A stretch of 64,000 nucleotides of DNA, taken from NCBI RefSeq assembly GCF_023015985.1, contig NZ_JALKAO010000001.1, positions 248,001 through 312,000 on the forward strand, given 5' to 3'. The DNA comes from Marivita sp. S6314 (lineage in GTDB: Bacteria; Pseudomonadota; Alphaproteobacteria; Rhodobacterales; Rhodobacteraceae). Below the pieces are notes generated by a model. The model was not told the origin of the DNA. It saw only the letters and a program-made list of their open reading frames with translations, and ran no database searches. The position numbers and the translations under genes are program-made. Positions 58,605 to 64,000 of this stretch are shown here, piece by piece (position 1 is the stretch's first letter; every line of letters starts with the position of its first letter).

Positions 58605-59822
58605 TTATTTCTGCCTTAGCGGTGCTAGGGCCGCGTCCTCGTCGCGCCACGCGATCAATCCGTCACGCACCCCTGCGGCCATGCCCTGCCGCCAGATCGG
58701 ATCGCTGAGGTTTTTCAGATCGGCATCGGTGGACAGGAACCCCACCTCAAGCAGAACCGACGGAATATCCGCCGCCTTCAACACCGAAAATCCAGCGCTG
58801 CGCAGCGGGCGTTTGTGCACGCGTCCGACAGCATTTTCGATGCCAGACAGCAGATGCCGGGCCAAGGCCTCGCTGCGCGGGGCGTTCTGCAAGCGCGCAA
58901 GGCTCATCAACACATTGGCAACCCGGTCATCCGAGTTGGTCAGGTCAACACCCGCCAGCAGATCATCCCGGTCGTGACGTTCGGCCAATGCGGCTGATGC
59001 GGCGTCCGACGCCTCGTCCGACAGGGTATAGACCGCCGCGCCCCGGGCCTCGCCTTCGGCCAACGCATCGGCATGCAAGGAGATAAAGATATCCGCCCCG
59101 GCGTCCCGCGCCGCCGCCACACGGGCCTCAAGCGACACGAAATAGTCGCCATCCCGGGTGAGAGACACGTCAAAGCCCCCTGCCCGGCGCAGTACCTCCT
59201 GCACCTCGCGCGCGAAGGTCAGCATCAGGTCCGCTTCGCGCACGTCGCCCCGTTCGGCCCCAGGGTCGATACCGCCATGGCCCGGATCAAGGACGACCCT
59301 CACCCGTTCCGGATCGCGTGGTTGCAATTGGGTGACCTCCGCAGGCACCGGCAAATCCCAGCGCGCGTCGCGTGGCGCGCCAGAGGCCGCATCGAACGCC
59401 GCCTGATCCGCGGCATCCAGCACAACGCGGATCGTGGCGCGCCCCGAGGTTACGTCTGTCGCCAGCTCTGCGGTATTGACCAGCATGGGGTCCGACAGTT
59501 CCGCAACAAGCCGCGACCAGCCCGGACGATACCCGCCCATGCGAAGCTTTCTGACACTGTCCCCGGCAATGAGGGTCTGAGGATCGACATCGCCCCATTG
59601 CACTTCCCGAAAATCCATGACCAGCCGGTTGGGCTGACCCAGCGTGAACACGCGCCACGGGACACCCTGACTGATCGTCAGGGTCAGTTCCGCCCCACCC
59701 CAGCGGTCCTCGAACGATCCGCTTTCAAAACGTGCCAATGCGCCAAGATCCTGCGCAAGCGCAGACCCCGTCAGACAGGCTGACAGCACAACAGCCAAAA
59801 ACCGTTTCAAGACACCGCTCAT
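58605..59822 (-). CDS. amiC: N-acetylmuramoyl-L-alanine amidase with AMIN domain
   Basis: 405 aa. Signal peptide to about residue 23 (GSALAQ), an AMIN domain (about 30-150) that targets the enzyme to the division site, and an Amidase_3 zinc domain with VVLDPGHGGIDPG, EADLMLTFA, SLHADA and catalytic LLEVGFLS. It splits septal peptidoglycan during separation of daughter cells. It precedes mrcA by 112 bases. AmiC is the nearest named type; only one is seen here. Confidence 0.9.
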   Translation of the reverse strand: MSGVLKRFLAVVLSACLTGSALAQDLGALARFESGSFEDRWGGAELTLTISQGVPWRVFTLGQPNRLVMDFREVQWGDVDPQTLIAGDSVRKLRMGGYRPGWSRLVAELSDPMLVNTAELATDVTSGRATIRVVLDAADQAAFDAASGAPRDARWDLPVPAEVTQLQPRDPERVRVVLDPGHGGIDPGAERGDVREADLMLTFAREVQEVLRRAGGFDVSLTRDGDYFVSLEARVAAARDAGADIFISLHADALAEGEARGAAVYTLSDEASDAASAALAERHDRDDLLAGVDLTNSDDRVANVLMSLARLQNAPRSEALARHLLSGIENAVGRVHKRPLRSAGFSVLKAADIPSVLLEVGFLSTDADLKNLSDPIWRQGMAAGVRDGLIAWRDEDAALAPLRQK

Positions 59823-59898
59823 TGTACACCACAGGCCTCTGATCGGGCCGTTGGCGAAACTATACCGGATTCGCAGGACCGAGGACAGGCTTGAAGCG

Positions 59899-61053
59899 CT
59901 ATCCCAAATGCCCGTGCTGCGTCATGAACGTCTTCAGTCTGGCAAGGCCTTCGACGATATCCTCGGTCGAGCGCGCATAGGAAAAGCGCAACGTCCCGCC
60001 CCCGCGCACCGGATCGAAATCCAGCCCCGGCGTCACCGCGACCCCGGCTTCATCAAGGATCGCGCGCGCAAAGGCCCGGCTGTCCTCGGTCAGGTGCGAG
60101 ATATCGGCATAGACATAAAACGCGCCGTCGGGCGGTGCGATGCGGTCAAACCCGGCGCCGGGCAATCCTTCGATCATCAGACGGCGGTTTTCCCGATAGA
60201 CCGCCATGTTTGTCTCAAGCTCATCGCCTGCATCCATCGCCGCCAGGGCGGCAACCTGCGCGGCATGCGGCGCACAGATGAACATGTTCTGCGCAAGGCG
60301 TTCGACCTGACGCACCGATCCTTCCGGCACCACCAGCCACCCGACCCGCCAGCCTGTCATGCTGAAGTACTTGGAAAACGAATTGATGACGCAGACATCA
60401 TCACTGATCTGCAGCGCAGTCACCGCCTTCTGATCATACTCGATCCCGTGGTAAATCTCGTCCGACAGGAACGTCGCGCCGCGCGCGTGTGCCGCGTCGA
60501 TCAGCTTGGACAAGGCGGGCTTGCCCAGCATGGTGCCGGTGGGGTTTGCAGGCGACGCCACCATCATGCCCTCGTAGTCGACACCGGTAAGGTCAGACGG
60601 CTCCATTTGGAACCGTGCCTCGGCCCGGGTCTGGATTTCGACCGGAACAAGGTCGAGCGACTTCATGATCTGGCGGTAGGACGGATAGCCCGGTGCACCA
60701 AGGGCGATCCGGTCACCGGCATCAAAAAGCGCTGTGAAGGCCAAGATAAATCCGCCGGACGATCCCGGCGTGACAACCACACGCGCCGGATCCAGATCGA
60801 CATCGTACCATTCCCCATACAGCTGCGCGATCCGCGCGCGCAGCGCCGGAAGCCCCAGCGCAACCGTATAGCCCAGCGGATTGTCGCGCATCGCCTCGGT
60901 CAGCGCGTCCCGTGCCCGCATCGGCGCGGGCGTGCCTGGTTGGCCTACTTCCATGTGGATAATGTGACGCCCGGCCTCTTCCGCCTGCCGCGCCGCTTCC
61001 ATGACATCCATCACGATGAAGGGATCAACCGCCCCACGGCTTGAGTTCCGCAT
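59899..61053 (-). CDS. PLP-dependent class I/II aminotransferase
   Basis: 384 aa from ATG 61053 with GGAGAG before it; the TTG codon before it is not needed. PLP lysine Lys228 in NSFSKYFSMTGWRVGW, plus SPANPTGT, FLSDEIYHGIEY and LRFSYARS. It belongs to the aspartate aminotransferase superfamily; donor unknown. Only about a quarter to a third similar by eye to the one at 33.6 kb, so not a recent duplicate. Confidence 0.88.
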   Translation of the reverse strand: MRNSSRGAVDPFIVMDVMEAARQAEEAGRHIIHMEVGQPGTPAPMRARDALTEAMRDNPLGYTVALGLPALRARIAQLYGEWYDVDLDPARVVVTPGSSGGFILAFTALFDAGDRIALGAPGYPSYRQIMKSLDLVPVEIQTRAEARFQMEPSDLTGVDYEGMMVASPANPTGTMLGKPALSKLIDAAHARGATFLSDEIYHGIEYDQKAVTALQISDDVCVINSFSKYFSMTGWRVGWLVVPEGSVRQVERLAQNMFICAPHAAQVAALAAMDAGDELETNMAVYRENRRLMIEGLPGAGFDRIAPPDGAFYVYADISHLTEDSRAFARAILDEAGVAVTPGLDFDPVRGGGTLRFSYARSTEDIVEGLARLKTFMTQHGHLG

Positions 61054-61110
61054 CAATCTCTCCGTAAACTGCTTGGTGGCAGACCTAGGGGCGAATACAG
61101 GGCAAGGTCA

Positions 61111-62448
61111 ATGTATAGAGCGACACTGCATCTTTTGCGGATGACCGGGTTGGTCCTCTGCCTGACGGCTCTGGTCGGGGCTGCTCCGGTGCGCGCGGCT
61201 CAGTTGCTGCGCGATGCCGATATCGAATACGCGCTCAAGCAGCTTGGTGCGCCGGTTCTGCGCGCCGCAGGTCTGAGCCCCAATCAGGTGCGCATCCTTT
61301 TGGTCAACGACAACAAGCTCAACGCGTTTATCGTCGACACGCAGCACATCTTTATCCATTCCGGATTGCTGGCCAAACTCGACACGGCAGCACAGTTGCA
61401 GGCGGTTATCGCGCATGAAGCAGCGCATATTTCCAACGGTCATATCTCGCGCCGCATGGGCAATATCCGCACCGCCCGCACAGCCGCCGGTCTGGGCTTG
61501 GTGCTTGCCGCGGCCGCAGCAGCCGCAGGGGGAGGCAAAGCCGCGGCGGGCGTTGCCATAGGATCCCAAACCTCGGCCTTGCGCAGCTTTCTGGCCCATA
61601 CCCGCGCCGAAGAATCCTCGGCGGATATCAGTTCGATCCGGTATCTTGTGCGCGCGGGCATCGACCCTCAGGGCGCGATCGAGGTGCAGGACATCTTTCG
61701 CGGGCAGGAAGCGCTGGCGGTGTCCCGCCAGGACCCCTACATGCGATCTCACCCTCTGACCCGCGACCGATTGCGGGCACTTCGGGGGCTGGTGGCCAGC
61801 GCGTCCGCCGCAACTCCCCCGGATCCGGCAGCGAATTACTGGTTTGCCAGGGCCAAGGGAAAACTGACGGCCTTCACACGTGCGCCGAACTGGACCTTGC
61901 GGCGCGCCGACACCAGCGGGTCTGCCGACATTGCCAGCATGCGCAAAGCGGTGGCCTATCACCGGCAGAGCAATCTGGGCAAAGCGCTGTCCAATATTGA
62001 TGCCGCCATTGGCATGCGCCCCAACGATCCGTTCCTGCGTGACCTCAAGGGGCAAATTCTGCTCGAATCACGCCGCGCGTTCGACGCCGTGGCCGTCTAC
62101 TCAGCCGCCGCGCGACTGGCCCCGCGGGAACCTTTGATCCTGGGCGGATTGGGCCGGGCGCATCTTGCAGCGGGAAACGCCTCTGAGGCGCTGCGCGTGC
62201 TGGAAGCCGCCCGAGGCCGCGATTTCGGCGATGCGCGCATTCTGCGCGACCTGTCCGTGGCATACGCAAAAACCGGCAATCCCGGCATGGCGTCGCTGGT
62301 CACCGCCGAACGCTACGCGCTGCAAGGCCGCCTGAAAGACGCCGAGATCCACGCAAAACGTGCCGAAGGCGTGTTGGCCCGGGGATCCGGCCCATGGAAA
62401 CGCGCGCAGGATGTGTTAAATGCTGCGCAACGCGCCGGTCGGCGCTAG
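61111..62448 (+). CDS. M48-family metalloprotease with TPR repeats (BepA-like)
   Basis: 445 aa. Signal peptide to about residue 30 (PVRAAQ), so periplasmic. Zinc site HEAAH (His102, Glu103, His106) with the third ligand Glu168 in AEESSAD. A Gly/Ala hydrophobic stretch (about 125-150) follows. The C-terminal half (about 270-445) is TPR-like. The layout matches BepA/YfgC, which checks assembly of outer-membrane proteins such as LptD. The DsbA-like gene follows 20 bases later. Confidence 0.9.
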   Translation: MYRATLHLLRMTGLVLCLTALVGAAPVRAAQLLRDADIEYALKQLGAPVLRAAGLSPNQVRILLVNDNKLNAFIVDTQHIFIHSGLLAKLDTAAQLQAVIAHEAAHISNGHISRRMGNIRTARTAAGLGLVLAAAAAAAGGGKAAAGVAIGSQTSALRSFLAHTRAEESSADISSIRYLVRAGIDPQGAIEVQDIFRGQEALAVSRQDPYMRSHPLTRDRLRALRGLVASASAATPPDPAANYWFARAKGKLTAFTRAPNWTLRRADTSGSADIASMRKAVAYHRQSNLGKALSNIDAAIGMRPNDPFLRDLKGQILLESRRAFDAVAVYSAAARLAPREPLILGGLGRAHLAAGNASEALRVLEAARGRDFGDARILRDLSVAYAKTGNPGMASLVTAERYALQGRLKDAEIHAKRAEGVLARGSGPWKRAQDVLNAAQRAGRR

Positions 62449-62468
62449 ACCGGTTAATGGAGACACCG

Positions 62469-63221
62469 ATGTTCAAATCCCGCCTTGCCTGCTCTCTTGC
62501 GGCGCTCATGATCGCCACCAGCCTTCCCGCTGCGGATCTTGATTTGTCCGATATGACCGACGCCCAGCGGGACGCATTCGGCGCGCAGGTCCGGGAATAT
62601 CTGCTGGCCAATCCCGAAGTGATCATGGAAGCCGTACAGGTTCTTGAAAACCGGCAGGCCGAGGAACAGGCGCAAGGGGATCTGGCCTTGGTGGCAGATC
62701 ACGCAGATGCCCTATTCAATGACGGGTATTCCTGGGTCGGGGGCAACCCGGATGGCGATGTCACGATTGTCGAGTTCTTCGACTATCGCTGCGGCTTCTG
62801 CCGCCGGGCACATCCCGAAGTTCAGGAATTGCTCGAAACCGATGGCAACATTCGCTACATCGCCAAGGAATTCCCGATCCTCGGCGAAAACTCCGTCATC
62901 TCGGCCCGGTTTGCACTGGCCGTGCGCGAAGTGGCCGGGGATGACGCCTACAAGGCCGCGAACGAAGCGCTGATCGCGCTGAATGCGGACATGCAGGAAC
63001 CGGTGTTGCGGCGCCTTGCCGAAACACTTGGCCTTGATGCTGACGCAGTGATCGCCGCGATGGACGGTGACGCGATCACCGAACAGCTTGCCCAGACACG
63101 CGCGCTTGCACAGCAACTGCAGATCAGCGGCACCCCCAGCTTTGTCATGGGCGGCCAAATGATCCGGGGCTACCTACCGCTCGACGCGATGCGCGGCGTG
63201 ATCGAAGAAGAGCGGAGTTAG
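62469..63221 (+). CDS. DsbA-family periplasmic thiol oxidoreductase
   Basis: 250 aa from ATG 62469 (GGAG six bases before). Signal peptide ends near residue 22 (LPAAD). A helical N-terminal region (about 25-85) precedes the thioredoxin fold with active site Cys108-Gly-Phe-Cys111 and the cis-Pro in SGTPSFVMGG. This resembles the Com1/ScsC/BdbD-like group, some members of which isomerise disulfides and form trimers through their N-terminus. It and the BepA-like protease probably work together in envelope protein quality control. Confidence 0.9.
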   Translation: MFKSRLACSLAALMIATSLPAADLDLSDMTDAQRDAFGAQVREYLLANPEVIMEAVQVLENRQAEEQAQGDLALVADHADALFNDGYSWVGGNPDGDVTIVEFFDYRCGFCRRAHPEVQELLETDGNIRYIAKEFPILGENSVISARFALAVREVAGDDAYKAANEALIALNADMQEPVLRRLAETLGLDADAVIAAMDGDAITEQLAQTRALAQQLQISGTPSFVMGGQMIRGYLPLDAMRGVIEEERS

Positions 63222-63226
63222 ACCTT

Positions 63227-63766
63227 TTACAGAAAGCTACGGTGATATTTTATCAACCGCTCAAAATGCGCGTCGAGCGATCGTTTGAGATGCGGCGCGT
63301 CTTTGACTGTCTGAATATAGTCCACCAGCCTCAAATACTGTGCAATCTGACGCGGCAAACGATTCGCTGGGTCGCGTCGTATTTGTAACTCTGCATCGTC
63401 CACAATCTGTACGCTTTGATGGACTGGTTCAGCAAACGGTAGCTCTTTTTTTACTGGCAAGGTCTTACCATTCATCAGACGGCTCTGTGCATCATATCTT
63501 GTGAAAAGAAACGCTTCCAAATCAGGAATTTGCGTCACTTCTTCCACAGGCCATGCGAGAACAAATCCGATCTCCCACACATCAATCTGACGGTTCGCAA
63601 TAATGTCAGATCGTGCGCTGGTCAGATGGCGTCGTACCCGCGCACGAATACCATCTACTGATTGCCCGACGTAGATCGGTACACAATCCAGATCGCACAA
63701 AGCATACACACCTACATCATTCGTGAGTTGTTGCAGGGCGGCACTGCGAAAAGCTTTGGCGTCCAT
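63227..63766 (-). CDS. GIY-YIG family nuclease, probable restriction endonuclease
   Basis: 179 aa. GIY-YIG residues: GVY (19-21), IYVG (31-34), Arg in GIRARVRRHL (41-48), metal-binding Glu84 in DLEAFLF and Asn99 in RLMNG. The order and the GVYAL...PIYVGQS pattern resemble the Eco29kI/Cfr42I group of type II enzymes that use this fold, though the C-terminal 80 residues are unlike them to my eye. ATG 63766 is four bases after the stop of a DNA cytosine methyltransferase. Base composition is lower in GC than its neighbours (27-31 of 60 in lines from 63241 to 63480), a sign of transfer. Confidence 0.78.
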   Translation of the reverse strand: MDAKAFRSAALQQLTNDVGVYALCDLDCVPIYVGQSVDGIRARVRRHLTSARSDIIANRQIDVWEIGFVLAWPVEEVTQIPDLEAFLFTRYDAQSRLMNGKTLPVKKELPFAEPVHQSVQIVDDAELQIRRDPANRLPRQIAQYLRLVDYIQTVKDAPHLKRSLDAHFERLIKYHRSFL

Positions 63767-63770
63767 GCGC

Positions 63771-64000
63771 CTAAGCCGCAACCGCAGCAAAGTGGGGCAC
63801 AACAAGCGGACGAAAGAGATGGCGGTCAAGATGTTCTACTACCGGCACAACAACGCCATCTCCGGCGACTTTATAAGCGTCATTATAACGTTGGGGCGCA
63901 ATATAATCCCTTGGCAATCCCATCAGCGAGAGCGCTTCACGTGCGTCCAGCAGCCTCATACGCACCTTCTGTCCGTCCACAAATACTAGCGTCTGGCGAG
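63771..64000 (-). CDS. DNA cytosine-5 methyltransferase, C-terminal part
   Basis: The frame is open to the right edge; 75 residues are seen. Motif IX appears as RLLDAREALSLMGLPRDY and motif X as AYKVAGDGVVVPVVEHL, in the order and spacing of C5-methyltransferases. The catalytic PCQ and ENV motifs and the target-recognition domain are beyond the edge, so specificity is unknown. With the nuclease gene directly downstream it forms a likely type II restriction-modification pair. Confidence 0.8.
   Translation of the reverse strand, partial: RQTLVFVDGQKVRMRLLDAREALSLMGLPRDYIAPQRYNDAYKVAGDGVVVPVVEHLDRHLFRPLVVPHFAAVAA

Overview
The window is an ordinary-looking chromosomal stretch from a Roseobacter-group alphaproteobacterium (Rhodobacterales). 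The evidence is the high GC, dense coding with many ATGA and TGATG overlaps, adjacent ctrA and a DUF1153/SciP gene, a long three-gene TRAP transporter, Bpt leucyltransferase, PPK2, TrmFO, CimA, and a TMA-methyltransferase (MttB) family protein at the left edge. No rRNA, tRNA, insertion sequence, prophage or CRISPR array was seen.

Layout. 1-9.1 kb: 5' end of an MttB-family gene, guaA, an SH3-domain secreted protein, two DMT exporters around a FadL-type outer-membrane porin with a heptad-repeat insert, an orphan ATPase coupled to metA, and a lipoprotein-like hydrolase. 9.1-14.5 kb: ppk2 and a TetR regulator, then trmFO, a methyltransferase and gluQ, then divergent hisI and an IscU-like scaffold. 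14.5-20.5 kb, mostly minus strand: a tiny membrane-peptide gene behind a LexA-type box, recG-ligA, then ctrA and sciP. 20.5-32.6 kb: mnmA, an orphan glycosyltransferase, esterase-AlkA-cobK, an MFS carrier, a NDUFAF6-like protein, a methyltransferase, cimA, cysS and a VOC protein. 32.6-40.9 kb: soxR, small enzymes, an aminotransferase, ndk, an ABC-F ATPase, MarC, a membrane-anchored retropepsin-like protease, bpt and a cupin. 40.9-47.8 kb: TRAP transporter (SBP, small and large permease) divergent from a Cache-domain histidine kinase and NarL-type regulator. 47.8-53.8 kb: ilv attenuator leader, ilvB and ilvN; an XRE regulator, a Rieske oxygenase and a small partner. 53.8-63.2 kb: prfB, mrcA, an AMIN amidase, a second aminotransferase, an M48 peptidase with TPR repeats and a DsbA-like protein, so largely cell-envelope functions.

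The right edge (about 63.2-64 kb) differs in base composition. It carries the C-terminus of a DNA cytosine methyltransferase followed four bases later by a GIY-YIG nuclease, which is the arrangement of a type II restriction-modification system and the start of an accessory region.

Regulation visible in the sequence: a branched-chain leader peptide with attenuator before ilvB; a LexA box (GTTC-N7-GTTC) before the 44-aa peptide; a CtrA-type box before ctrA; a possible Cys-Cys leader ORF before cysS; three TTGACG direct repeats before the Rieske gene; a bistable-looking leader before a RibD-C protein; and a run of three perfect hairpins between prfB and a DUF2189 gene.
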